This document shows positions 24,354 to 32,245 of a stretch of DNA of 64,000 nucleotides, piece after piece (positions within the stretch are counted from its first letter, which is position 1; each line of letters starts with the position of its first letter). Position numbers and translations under genes: made by a program. The notes beneath the pieces were generated by a model that worked only from the letters and a program-made list of their open reading frames with translations, ran no database searches and was not told the origin of the DNA. The DNA is taken from the NCBI RefSeq assembly GCF_000721105.1, contig NZ_JOEV01000011.1, positions 62,001 through 126,000 of the forward strand, given 5' to 3'. This stretch comes from Streptomyces cellulosae (GTDB lineage Bacteria > Actinomycetota > Actinomycetes > Streptomycetales > Streptomycetaceae).

Positions 24354-25891
24354 GCGCCGGCCTCCGCCCGCTGCGCCGCGGGCACCCGCAGGACGTCGTA
24401 CTCCCCCAGGTCCACCCGCCGTGTCGCCCGCCGGAACTCGGTCGTCGTTCCCGGCCAGACGGTGGTGTTGCGGCCGTTCGCGTCCAGGTACCAGCTGGTG
24501 CAGCCGCCCGTGGCCCACACCGTGCGTTTCATCCGCTCCTGCACCCGGTGGTTCCAGGCGCGTACGGCGCCGGGGCGGGCGTCGAGAGCGACCCGGCCGC
24601 CGAGGACGTTCAACTGCCGCAGGAAGTCGGCCAGGTAGTTCAGCTGGGACTCGATGATCAGGATCATGGAGGAGTTCGCGAGGCCGGAGTTGGGCCCGAT
24701 GACCGTCAGCCAGTTGGGGAACCCGGTCGCCGAGCTCCCGCGCAGGGCCTCCATGCCGCCCTTCCAGGACTCGGCGAGCGTCCGCCCCTGCGCACCCACG
24801 ACCCGGTCGGCGATCGGCAGGTCCGTCACATGGAAGCCCGTCCCGAAGACGATCACGTCGGCCTCGGCCTCGGTGCCGTCCGCGGCGACGAGCGTGGACC
24901 CGCGGATCTCACTCAACCCGCTCGCGACGACGTCCACGTTCGGCCGGGCGAGCGCCGGGTAGTACTCGCTCGACAGCAGGATCCGCTTGCAACCGATGCG
25001 GTAGTCCGGCGTGAGCTTGGCACGCAGAGCCGGGTCCTTGACGTGGCGGGCCATGTTGAGCCTGGCCACCCGCTCGACCAGGCCGAGTTCTTCGGGGTGC
25101 TTGGTGAACGCCTGGACCTGCAACTCCCGGATCCCCCACAGCAGTGCGCGCCGGGCCTGCGCGGTGAAGGGCAGCGTCCGGTGCAGCGCGCGTTCGGCGC
25201 CGCTGATCGCCCGGTCCACGCGGGGCAGCACCCACGGCGGGGTGCGCTGGAAGAGGGTGAGCCGCCCGGCGAGGGGCTGGACGGCCGGCACGATCTGGAT
25301 CGCGGAGGCGCCCGTCCCGACCACGGCGACCCGCTTGCCGCGCAGGTCGTAGTCGTGGTCCCAGCGGGCGGAGTGGAAGACCCTGCCGGGGAACGAATCC
25401 AGCCCCGGGACGTCGGGGATCCTGGGGTCGGACAGCGGCCCGGTGGCGGAGACGACGACGTCGGCGGAGAGGGCGCCGCTGCTGGTCTCGATGTCCCAGC
25501 GGAGCTTCTCGCCGTCCCACGTCATCCGCTTCACCTCGGAGTCGAAGCGGATGTGCGGCCGGAGCCGGAAGACGTCCGCCACATGCTCCAGGTAGGCGCG
25601 GATGTGCTCCTGCCCGGAGAAGGTGCGCGGCCAGTCGGGGTGGGGCGCGAACGAGAACGAGTACAGATGGGACGGCACGTCACAGGCGCACCCCGGATAG
25701 GTGTTGTCCCGCCAGGCGCCGCCGACGCTGCCGGCCCGCTCCAGCACCACGAAGTCGGTGACACCCTCGCGTCGCAGCCGTACGGCGGCCCCCAGTCCGC
25801 CGAACCCGCTCCCGACCACCGCCACCCGCACATGCTCGCGTTCGGTCGCGTGTTCGTTCCCGTGCCCGTATCCGTGTTCGTGCTCGGCCAT
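24350..25891 (-). CDS. flavin-containing Baeyer-Villiger-type monooxygenase
   Basis: A 513-residue class B flavoprotein. After a His/Glu-rich leader (EHEHGYGHGNEH), the FAD-binding motif VVGSGFGGLGAA is near residue 26 and the NADPH-binding motif VVGTGASAIQI near 188. Between them FPGRVFHSARWDHD matches the Baeyer-Villiger fingerprint F-x-G-x-x-x-H-x-x-x-W in its W-D form. Family role: insertion of oxygen next to a ketone to give an ester or lactone. The ATG at 25891 follows GGAGG. It heads an operon with a hydrolase and an SDR and is divergent from a MerR regulator. Confidence 0.9.
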   Translation of the reverse strand: MAEHEHGYGHGNEHATEREHVRVAVVGSGFGGLGAAVRLRREGVTDFVVLERAGSVGGAWRDNTYPGCACDVPSHLYSFSFAPHPDWPRTFSGQEHIRAYLEHVADVFRLRPHIRFDSEVKRMTWDGEKLRWDIETSSGALSADVVVSATGPLSDPRIPDVPGLDSFPGRVFHSARWDHDYDLRGKRVAVVGTGASAIQIVPAVQPLAGRLTLFQRTPPWVLPRVDRAISGAERALHRTLPFTAQARRALLWGIRELQVQAFTKHPEELGLVERVARLNMARHVKDPALRAKLTPDYRIGCKRILLSSEYYPALARPNVDVVASGLSEIRGSTLVAADGTEAEADVIVFGTGFHVTDLPIADRVVGAQGRTLAESWKGGMEALRGSSATGFPNWLTVIGPNSGLANSSMILIIESQLNYLADFLRQLNVLGGRVALDARPGAVRAWNHRVQERMKRTVWATGGCTSWYLDANGRNTTVWPGTTTEFRRATRRVDLGEYDVLRVPAAQRAEAGA

Positions 25892-25922
25892 CCCGAAGCC
25901 TCCACGCATCGCGCTGAACCAT

Positions 25923-25938
25923 GCCAGTGAACACTGGC
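25923..25938. promoter_or_regulatory. palindrome GCCAGTGAACACTGGC in the merR-monooxygenase spacer
   Basis: A perfect 7-2-7 dyad located 32 bp upstream of the monooxygenase start and 86 bp upstream of the divergent merR start. The position, over the likely monooxygenase promoter, suits a MerR-family operator that activates or represses the operon. Confidence 0.55.
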
Positions 25939-26023
25939 GCAATGGGAGCGTAGAGCAGCTCCGTACTGAGGGGTAGGGGTCGGGACCACGAAAGTTACCG
26001 GGAGTACGACATAGGGTTCGAGC

Positions 26024-26674
26024 GTGGCAGACACGCGCGAATACCGCATGGAGGAGCTGGCCAGCAAGGCCGGGATCACGGTGCGCACCCTGCGCTTCTA
26101 CCGCGAGCGCAGACTGATCCACCCACCGCGCCGCGAGGGCCGCATCGCCTGGTACGACGACAGTCACCTGGCCCGCCTGCGCACCATCTCCGCGCTGCTG
26201 GAACGCGGCCACACCCTCAGCGGCATCGCCGAACTGGCCGAGGCCCTCGACCACGGCCGCGACGTCGCCGACCTCCTCGGCGTCGACAGCCCCACCGAAG
26301 AGGAACCGGTCCGCGTCACCCCCGAGGAACTCGCCGCCCGCTTCGAGGGCCAGGTGACCCCCGAGAACCTCGCCGCAGCCCTGGACCTCGGCTACCTCGG
26401 CACCGACGGCGACGAGATCGTCCACATCAGCCGCCGCCTGCTGGACGTCTCCGCCACCCTGGTCCAGGAGGGCATCCCGCTCGCCGAGGTCCTCGCCGCC
26501 GGCAAAGAGGTCCGCGAACACGCCGACGCCCTCGCCGCACTCTTCACCGACCTCGTCCTCCGCCACGGCCCCGAGGAGAACCTCCGACGCCTGCGGCCGC
26601 TGGCGCGGAGTGTGGTGGAAGCGGAACTGTCACTGGCGTTGGACCGGCGGTTGCGGCGCGATCAGAGGTCGTAG
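26024..26674 (+). CDS. MerR family transcriptional regulator
   Basis: A 216-residue MerR regulator. The N-terminal winged helix YRMEELASKAGITVRTLRFY followed by RERRLIHPPRREGRIAWYDDSHLARL is typical. A coiled dimer helix follows (LLERGHTLSGIAELAEAL), then a C-terminal domain of about 110 residues that could bind an organic effector; no metal-binding Cys cluster is present. GTG 26024 was chosen as the first start ahead of the DNA-binding motif. It is divergent from the monooxygenase operon, its likely target, and its last 13 bp overlap the end of the convergent exonuclease gene. Confidence 0.9.
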   Translation: MADTREYRMEELASKAGITVRTLRFYRERRLIHPPRREGRIAWYDDSHLARLRTISALLERGHTLSGIAELAEALDHGRDVADLLGVDSPTEEEPVRVTPEELAARFEGQVTPENLAAALDLGYLGTDGDEIVHISRRLLDVSATLVQEGIPLAEVLAAGKEVREHADALAALFTDLVLRHGPEENLRRLRPLARSVVEAELSLALDRRLRRDQRS

Positions 26675-27465
26675 ACCACCGTCACGGGAGCGTGGTCGGA
26701 CCAGCGCTCGTCATGCGTGGCGGCCCGCTCGACGAAGGCCTTGACCGCCTTGGCCGCGAGGCCGGGAGTCGCCACAGCGAGATCGATCCTCCAACCCGAG
26801 TCGTTCTCGAAGGCCCGCCCCCGGTAAGACCACCACGTGTACGGCCCGTCCACATAGGGGTGCAGGGAGCGCATCACGTCCACGTAGCCACCGTCCGTCT
26901 CGTCCAGGACCCGGCTCAGCCACTCCCGCTCCTCCGGCAGGAACCCGGAGTTCTTCTGGTTGCCGCGCCAGTTCTTCAGGTCGGCCTGCTGGTGGGCGAT
27001 GTTCCAGTCACCGCAGACGACGACCTCGCGCCCATCGGCGGCGGCGCGCTCGCGCAGGGACTTCAGGTAGGCCAGGAACTCGCCCATGAAGCGGACCTTC
27101 TCGTCCTGGCGCGCGGTGCCGACCTCGCCGGAGGGGAGGTAGAGGGAGGCGACCGTGACCCCCGGCAGGTCGACCTCCACGTACCGGCCGCTGGTGTCGA
27201 ACTCCGCCGAGCCGAAGCCGATCCGGACGCGGTCGGGCTCGCGTCGGGTGTAGAGGGAGACGCCGGCGCGGCCCTTGGCGGCGGCGGGCGCGTGCACGAC
27301 ATGCCAGCCGTCGGGAGTGCGGACGTGTTCGGGCAGCTGCAGCGGCTCGGCACGCACCTCCTGGAGGCACAGGACGTCGGCCGCGGTCCCGGCGAGCCAC
27401 TCCACGAAACCCTTTTTCGCGGCGGCACGCAGCCCGTTCACATTCACAGAGGTCACCGTCAGCAA
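26662..27465 (-). CDS. xth: exodeoxyribonuclease III (AP endonuclease, Xth family)
   Basis: A 267-residue exonuclease/endonuclease/phosphatase-fold protein. Metal and catalytic residues are visible: Asn in VNVNGLRAA near residue 9, Glu in LCLQEVRAE near 35, the GDWNIAH loop near 151 and the terminal SDHAPVTVVYDL with the catalytic Asp-His pair. Family role: cutting at abasic sites and 3'-end repair. TTG 27465 is the start: it lies behind GAGGAGAG and opens the conserved MLTVTSVNVNG sequence. It converges with merR, overlapping by 13 bp. Confidence 0.93.
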   Translation of the reverse strand: MLTVTSVNVNGLRAAAKKGFVEWLAGTAADVLCLQEVRAEPLQLPEHVRTPDGWHVVHAPAAAKGRAGVSLYTRREPDRVRIGFGSAEFDTSGRYVEVDLPGVTVASLYLPSGEVGTARQDEKVRFMGEFLAYLKSLRERAAADGREVVVCGDWNIAHQQADLKNWRGNQKNSGFLPEEREWLSRVLDETDGGYVDVMRSLHPYVDGPYTWWSYRGRAFENDSGWRIDLAVATPGLAAKAVKAFVERAATHDERWSDHAPVTVVYDL

Positions 27466-27499
27466 AACACTCTCCTCGCCGTGCGACGCCGTACGTTAC

Positions 27500-27924
27500 A
27501 GGGGTGCCTGCTTGGTGAAGTGTCCCGGGTTGGATCGAGACTCCAGGATGTGACTGTGACCTGCGACGGGCGGGCACCACGCTGGTCGGACTCGCGGACA
27601 TCCGGTTCTCTTGAGACGCAAGTCGACCAACGCCCCGCAGGTTCGAAGCGGACCACGAACCCGACGAAGAACTGGGCTACTACTTCAGCTCGGTCCTGCT
27701 GGCTCGCCCGGCTCCTACGACACAGCTGCTGAAGCCGCTGCCAGACCCCGTGCGGCGGTAGGGCGACGGCAGGGCGGAGAACGGATCACCCTGCCACCAG
27801 GCCAGGCATGGGGCCCGACGTCGCGGCCCACTTCGAACGGGCGTAATCCGGACGGGCCACGACAAGGCGCTTGCCGGAGTCCATGCTCATAGGCTGCGTT
27901 TATCCGCAAACAAGGAGGAATGGT
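27500..27924. other. degenerate accessory spacer with coding fragments and a possible IS3-type end
   Basis: About 425 bp without an intact gene. Near 27506 the text GTGAAGTGTCCCGGGTTGG followed by GAGACTCCAGGATG resembles the leader end of Streptomyces IS3-family elements. Plus-strand fragments follow: LRRAGTTLVGLADIRFS then a stop (27559-27615), and FEADHEPDEELGYYFSSVLL continuing to PDPVRR then a stop (about 27642-27761). These look like pieces of dead genes. GC is lower than in the neighbours. The last part (about 27870-27910) must hold the promoter of the small-peptide operon; TTTATCCGC and the following A-rich stretch lie just upstream of its ribosome site. Confidence 0.45.
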
Positions 27925-28125
27925 ATGTCAGTCACGTTGGACGTGGCCGGTGCGATGAACGCCGATCCCACGGTCATCACCTCGGGCCCGGGGGCGGAGG
28001 TCCTCCTCCTCGGGCTCCTCGCCGACGCAATTTCCGTCTCGGATGCGTCGGTGTTGGCTGATGTGGCATCGGATGCGAGCGTGAGCGAGTTGCTGCGGGC
28101 GCGTAGCGCGGCTCTTCTGGCCTGA
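27925..28125 (+). CDS. 66-residue peptide, first gene of an SdpAB/HTTM-like operon
   Basis: A 66-residue acidic peptide starting behind AAGGAGG, one of the best ribosome sites in the window, which argues strongly that it is translated. It has no Cys, Lys, His or aromatic residues. A central hydrophobic helix (AEVLLLGLLADAI) leads to a repeated SDASV motif (SVSDASVLADVASDASVSEL) and the tail LRARSAALLA. No signal peptide or known family is recognisable. It lies 25 bp ahead of a membrane-protein gene, which is coupled to an HTTM-type membrane protein. The context suggests a peptide substrate or partner of those proteins. Whether it is a toxin, a modified peptide or an accessory subunit cannot be told. 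Confidence 0.7.
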   Translation: MSVTLDVAGAMNADPTVITSGPGAEVLLLGLLADAISVSDASVLADVASDASVSELLRARSAALLA

Positions 28126-28150
28126 CGTCCGGGATCTGGTGGAGCGCGGG

Positions 28151-28678
28151 ATGGGACCTTACGAGTCCATGGTCGCGGTGGTGCTGGCCGGGTGGCTGCT
28201 GCTCGCCGCTCTCGCCCAACTCGGTCCCGTGTGGGGCCGTCTGAACAGGTACCTGGAGCGCAACGATGTTCTCGGTCTCATCCCGCGCTACCACTTCTTC
28301 GCCCCCCAGCCCAGCGTCCACGACTACCACCTGCTCACCCGCACCCGGCCGCCGGGCGGGGACTTCGGTCCCTGGCAGGACGTCACCCCGTTCCAGCCGA
28401 CATGGCGCTGGTGGCACCTGGCCTGGAACCCCGACCGCCGCCACGCCAAGCATCTGATCGACCTGGCCCAGTCCCTGGCCAGAGCCGACGCACAGTGCAG
28501 CGACCCGGCCACACCTCTGTCCGTCCCCTATCTTCTGCTGCTGCGCCACGTCACCGCCCTGGCCACCCCGGGGACGCAGGTGCAGTTCCTGCTCGCCCGC
28601 GCAGCCGCCTTCCGCCCCCACGAACGCCCGCGGGCCGTGTTCTGCTCCAAGCCTCACCGCGTCGAGGCCGTCGCATGA
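28151..28678 (+). CDS. single-span membrane protein with an HFFAPQP motif (SdpA-like position)
   Basis: A 175-residue protein. One N-terminal membrane segment (residues 7-25) is followed by RNDVLGLIPRYHFFAPQPSV, then HDYHLLTRTRPP, and a Trp-rich patch (TWRWWHLAW). This FFAP-x-P...HDYHLL pattern is one I associate with small proteins encoded beside HTTM-domain genes; the layout resembles SdpA, partner of SdpB in the Bacillus SdpC toxin system. ATG 28151 is preferred to GTG 28139 because GGAG lies six bases upstream. Its stop overlaps the HTTM gene start as ATGA, so both are translated together. Biochemical role unknown. Confidence 0.7.
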   Translation: MGPYESMVAVVLAGWLLLAALAQLGPVWGRLNRYLERNDVLGLIPRYHFFAPQPSVHDYHLLTRTRPPGGDFGPWQDVTPFQPTWRWWHLAWNPDRRHAKHLIDLAQSLARADAQCSDPATPLSVPYLLLLRHVTALATPGTQVQFLLARAAAFRPHERPRAVFCSKPHRVEAVA

Positions 28679-29475
28679 GCCTGTCCGCGCCCACCGCCCT
28701 GCACCTGGTCGAAGCCCTCGCCGCCAGCGGAGTGGTGATCTCCTGCCTGGAACAACTGGCTCGCCCCCAGGCTCTGAAGGACTCTTTTCTGGCCGGCTGG
28801 CCCGTCCTGCGGTTGAGCCACCCTCGCTATGCCGCCGGCCTCGCCGGCACCGTGCTGACCCCGGTCGCCTCCTACCCCGGCATCCTGTGGCTGATCACCG
28901 CACGGGCCTCGGCCGCCGCCTGCCTGATCCCCGCCCCGCTTCACGGCCTGCCCCACGCCGCCCTGCTGGCCGTCGTCGTCGCCACCACCCTGGCCATGAC
29001 CGCGCGCCGCACCTACGGAGGCGAAGGCTCCGACCAGCTGGTAAAAATCATCTTCTGCACATTGCTGCTGGCGGCCGCCCGTCCCACCCCCACCACCATG
29101 CAGTTGGCGCTGTGGTTCCTCGCCGCCCAGGCCGCACTCGCCTACTTCTCCGCCGGCATCCACAAGGCGACCTCCCGTACCTGGTGGGACGGCAGCGCCC
29201 TGACCGGCGTGCTGACCACCCGCACCTTCGGCAACCAGCGCCTGGCCGCCTGGCTCACCACACACCCCACCACCGCGCGCTGGCTCTCCCGCAGCGTCGG
29301 CCCGGCCGAAACCCTCTTCCCCCTGGTCCTGGTGGCCCCACCCACATGGCTGCCGGTCTTCCTCGCCCTCGGTGCCGGCTTCCACCTCTCCTGCGCCATC
29401 GTCATGGGGCTGGACTGCTTCCTGTGGGCCTTCACCGCCCTCTACCCGGCCATCGCCTACACGGTCCTGTCCTGA
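28675..29475 (+). CDS. HTTM-domain / SdpB-like multispanning membrane protein
   Basis: A 266-residue polytopic membrane protein with about seven hydrophobic segments. Near residues 155-175, ALAYFSAGIHKATSRTWWDG matches the Y-x-x-AG-x-x-K...W-x-x-G signature of HTTM proteins, the family of vitamin K-dependent gamma-carboxylase and bacterial SdpB. In the carboxylase the Lys of this motif is catalytic. A later GPAETLFPLVLV segment is also typical. The ATG overlaps the upstream stop as ATGA. With the 66-residue peptide and the single-span protein it forms a compact three-gene operon. Whether it modifies, exports or gives immunity to the peptide is open. Confidence 0.75.
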   Translation: MSLSAPTALHLVEALAASGVVISCLEQLARPQALKDSFLAGWPVLRLSHPRYAAGLAGTVLTPVASYPGILWLITARASAAACLIPAPLHGLPHAALLAVVVATTLAMTARRTYGGEGSDQLVKIIFCTLLLAAARPTPTTMQLALWFLAAQAALAYFSAGIHKATSRTWWDGSALTGVLTTRTFGNQRLAAWLTTHPTTARWLSRSVGPAETLFPLVLVAPPTWLPVFLALGAGFHLSCAIVMGLDCFLWAFTALYPAIAYTVLS

Positions 29476-29630
29476 GCTCCCCAGGGGGCCATTCCCTGTT
29501 GGGCTGAGTTGCCCCAGCTCACATGGGCGGTGCTTGGGAAGCGTTAACGAGGTCGCAGTCAGCACCCGGACGCGATACCGGCACACTGGACCGGGTCCCG
29601 CCTTGGAATGAGAGGCGAGTAGGTCACTAA

Positions 29631-30125
29631 ATGGCAGGAAGCATGGATATTCGTCACGTCCCCTTCGACCACCCCGACGCCGTCAAGCTCAATGACGAGG
29701 TCCAGGCGGAGTACCACGTCCGCTACGGCGACGGCGGTGACGCCACCGAACTGGCGCCGGAGGACTTCAAGCCCCCGAACGGCGTGTACCTGATCGCGTA
29801 CGACGAGACGGGCGCCCCCGTGGCCAGCGGCGGATGGCGGGCGCAGGACGCCAACGACGAGGGCAACCTGGACGGCGACGCCGAGCTCAAGCGGATGTAC
29901 GTCAATGCCCAGTTGCGCGGCCGGGGCATCGCGCGACGCATGCTGGCCGCGCTGGAGGAGGACGCCCGCACGGCCGGCCGGATCCGCATGGTCCTGGAGA
30001 CCGGCACCGAGCAGCCGGAGGCCATCGCCCTGTACACCTCGAGCGGCTACGAGCCGTGCGCGAAGTTCGGCTACTACCGGCACCACGAGTCGAGCCGGTG
30101 TTTCGCGAAGAACCTCAGAGCCTGA
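29631..30125 (+). CDS. GNAT family N-acetyltransferase
   Basis: A 164-residue GNAT enzyme. GGWRAQDANDEGNLDGDAELKRM carries the beta-4 strand, and the acetyl-CoA loop is VNAQLRGRGIARRMLAALEED near residue 93. MVLETGTEQPEAIALYTSSGYEP near 122 is the typical late motif of small-molecule or amino-acid acetyltransferases. ATG 29631 has AGGT six bases upstream; ATG 29643 is an alternative but its AGGAAG is too close. Substrate unknown. It stands alone between the peptide operon and the convergent two-component system. Confidence 0.85.
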   Translation: MAGSMDIRHVPFDHPDAVKLNDEVQAEYHVRYGDGGDATELAPEDFKPPNGVYLIAYDETGAPVASGGWRAQDANDEGNLDGDAELKRMYVNAQLRGRGIARRMLAALEEDARTAGRIRMVLETGTEQPEAIALYTSSGYEPCAKFGYYRHHESSRCFAKNLRA

Positions 30126-30154
30126 AGAGGAAGTTCCGTCCGTGAGGAGGAACT

Positions 30155-30841
30155 TCAGCTCCTGAGGTAGGCCAGGACCGCCAGCACCCGCCGGTGGGTC
30201 TCGTCCGCCGGCGGCAGGTCCAGCTTGGTGAGGATGTTGCCGATGTGCTTGCCGACGGCCGCCTCCGACACCACCAGCGCCCGCGCGATCGCGCTGTTCG
30301 ACTTCCCTTCCGCGATCAGCGCCAGCACCTCCCGCTCGCGCGGGGTGAGCCGGGCGAGCGGGTCCCGGCGTCTGCGCAGCAACTGTCGTACGACTTCGGG
30401 GTCGACCACGGTTCCACCGGCGGCCACCTCCCCGAGCGCCGCCACGAACTGCTCCACCTGACCGACCCGGTCCTTGAGCAGGTAGCCGACGCCGGTGCCG
30501 TCCCCGGAGTCGAGGAGTTCGGCGGCGTACGCCCGTTGCACGTACTGACTGAGCACCAGCACCGGCAGCCCGGGCCGCTCCTCGCGCAGCCGCACGGCCG
30601 CGTGCAGCCCCTCGTCCTGGAAGCCGGGCGGCATGCGGACGTCCGTGACGACGACGTCGGGTTCCTGCTCGGCGACCGCGGTGACGAGGGCGTCCGCGTC
30701 ACCGACGGCAGCCGTGACCTCGTGGCCGAAGCGGGTGAGGAGGCCGATGAGGCCCTCGCGCAGCAGCACACTGTCCTCGGCGAGGACGATGCGCAGGCGT
30801 CCGTCAGTGGTCAGAGGTCCGTCCGTCGTCTCGGCCGGCAA
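30155..30841 (-). CDS. NarL/LuxR-type response regulator
   Basis: A 228-residue response regulator. The receiver domain has the acidic pair Glu22-Asp23, the phospho-acceptor Asp67 in VVVTDVRMPP and the switch Lys in GYLLKDR. The C-terminal LuxR helix-turn-helix is LTPREREVLALIAEGKSNSA followed by IARALVVSEAAVGKHIGNI. The start is TTG 30841, preceded by GGAG six bases away. It lies inside the last 31 bp of the histidine kinase gene, so the two are translationally coupled. The divergent ABC exporter next to the kinase is the likely target, by context only. Confidence 0.9.
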   Translation of the reverse strand: MPAETTDGPLTTDGRLRIVLAEDSVLLREGLIGLLTRFGHEVTAAVGDADALVTAVAEQEPDVVVTDVRMPPGFQDEGLHAAVRLREERPGLPVLVLSQYVQRAYAAELLDSGDGTGVGYLLKDRVGQVEQFVAALGEVAAGGTVVDPEVVRQLLRRRRDPLARLTPREREVLALIAEGKSNSAIARALVVSEAAVGKHIGNILTKLDLPPADETHRRVLAVLAYLRS

Positions 30842-32079
30842 GGAAGCTCCACACGCAGCAGGGTCGGTCCGCCCGGCGGGCTGGACAGGGAGAGTCTGCC
30901 ATCGAGCACCGACACCCGGTCGGCGAGCCCGGTCAGCCCGGTACCGACGGCCTCATCCGCCCCGCCGTGTCCGTCGTCGCGGACGCACAGCACGAGCCGT
31001 CCGTCGTCGTAGCCCCCGCTGATGTGAGCACGGTCCGCCCCGCTGTGCCTGGCGACGTTCGTGAGCGCCTCGCAGACGACGAAGTAGGCGGCCGATTCCA
31101 CGGACTGGGGCAGGCGGTCCGGCAGTTCCAGCTCCACGTCCACCAGGACCGGACTGCGGTCGGCCGCGTCGGCGACGGCGGCTTCGAGGCCGTAGTCGGC
31201 GAGGACCTTGGGGTGGATGCCGTGGACGAGCTCACGCAGCTCCGCGAGGGCCTGCCCGGCCTCCTCGTGGGCCCTGGCGAGCTGGTCGGCGAGGGGCCCC
31301 GGTGGGGCGTCCAGGCGAGCCAGGCCGAGGGTCATGGTGAGGGCGACGAGCCGCTGTTGGGCCCCGTCGTGCAGATCCCGCTCGATGCGCCGCCGCTCCG
31401 CCTCGAAGGCGTCCACCAACCGAACCCGGGAGCGGACGAGTTCGGTGACCCGTTCGCTGTCCTTCGAGGTCAGCATTGCCCGCGCCAGCGCGGCCCGCCC
31501 CGCGGCCACGACCCCGAGCGCGTAGGCGCCCATGCCCAGCAGGAGCACCCCCAGTGCGGCCGTCGCGCCCGCTCCCGCCCAGCTGTCGACGGTCCACAGC
31601 TTGGCCACCTTCGCCTCGCCGTCGACGGCGACCAGCACCGGTACGGCGACCATGGCGAGCGGCACCCCGGCAGCGAGGACGACGGCCAGCGCGTCGAGCG
31701 GCCACAACACGAACGCGAGCAGGAGGGCGTACGCCAACTCCCGCCACGTGGCGGCCTCTTGCAGCCGCGTCACCAGCCACCTCCGCAGCCCCGGCTGTCC
31801 GGGCACGCGGTGGCCGTCACCGGCGGCCGGTCCCGCCCCGACCAGTCCCAGCCGCCACCGCTCCACGCCCGCCACCGGGATCCCGGCCAACGCGGTCAGC
31901 ACGAGCAGCGGCAACCCGACGAGGACGACGGCCAGCGCACCGCCCACCACCACTCCGCTGAGGAGCACGACGAGGACGACCGCGCCGAACAGCGCGCCGC
32001 CGCCCAGGTAGGCGACCGCGCGCCAGGGCCAGGCCGATCTCAGGTATCCACGGCCGCCGAGGGCCTGCCAGACGCTCAT
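30811..32079 (-). CDS. sensor histidine kinase (NarX/DesK type, HisKA_3)
   Basis: A 422-residue membrane kinase. About six hydrophobic segments fill residues 20-205, with no large external sensor domain. The phosphorylation site is in FEAERRRIERDLHDGAQQRL near residue 230 (His in DLHDG), and the ATP-binding N box is CEALTNVARHSGAD near 335 with the G box VRDDGHGGA. ATG 32079 has GGTGA upstream; GTG 32088 is a weaker alternative. It pairs with the overlapping NarL-type regulator and is divergent from an ABC/FtsX exporter, as in many cell-envelope stress modules. Confidence 0.9.
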   Translation of the reverse strand: MSVWQALGGRGYLRSAWPWRAVAYLGGGALFGAVVLVVLLSGVVVGGALAVVLVGLPLLVLTALAGIPVAGVERWRLGLVGAGPAAGDGHRVPGQPGLRRWLVTRLQEAATWRELAYALLLAFVLWPLDALAVVLAAGVPLAMVAVPVLVAVDGEAKVAKLWTVDSWAGAGATAALGVLLLGMGAYALGVVAAGRAALARAMLTSKDSERVTELVRSRVRLVDAFEAERRRIERDLHDGAQQRLVALTMTLGLARLDAPPGPLADQLARAHEEAGQALAELRELVHGIHPKVLADYGLEAAVADAADRSPVLVDVELELPDRLPQSVESAAYFVVCEALTNVARHSGADRAHISGGYDDGRLVLCVRDDGHGGADEAVGTGLTGLADRVSVLDGRLSLSSPPGGPTLLRVELPCRPRRRTDL

Positions 32080-32245
32080 GGGGATCACCGTAGAAGCGGA
32101 GCGGGCGGCGCGGCCATGGGCCGGGACGGAGGGTCGGGGGTATGCCTGGCCCTACCCCAAGTCTCGTTCCTGCCGCACTGCTTCGGCCCCTGGTCGCGCG
32201 GTTGTCTGGCCCCATCGACACCAACCAGTGGGAGCAGAGCCGAAG

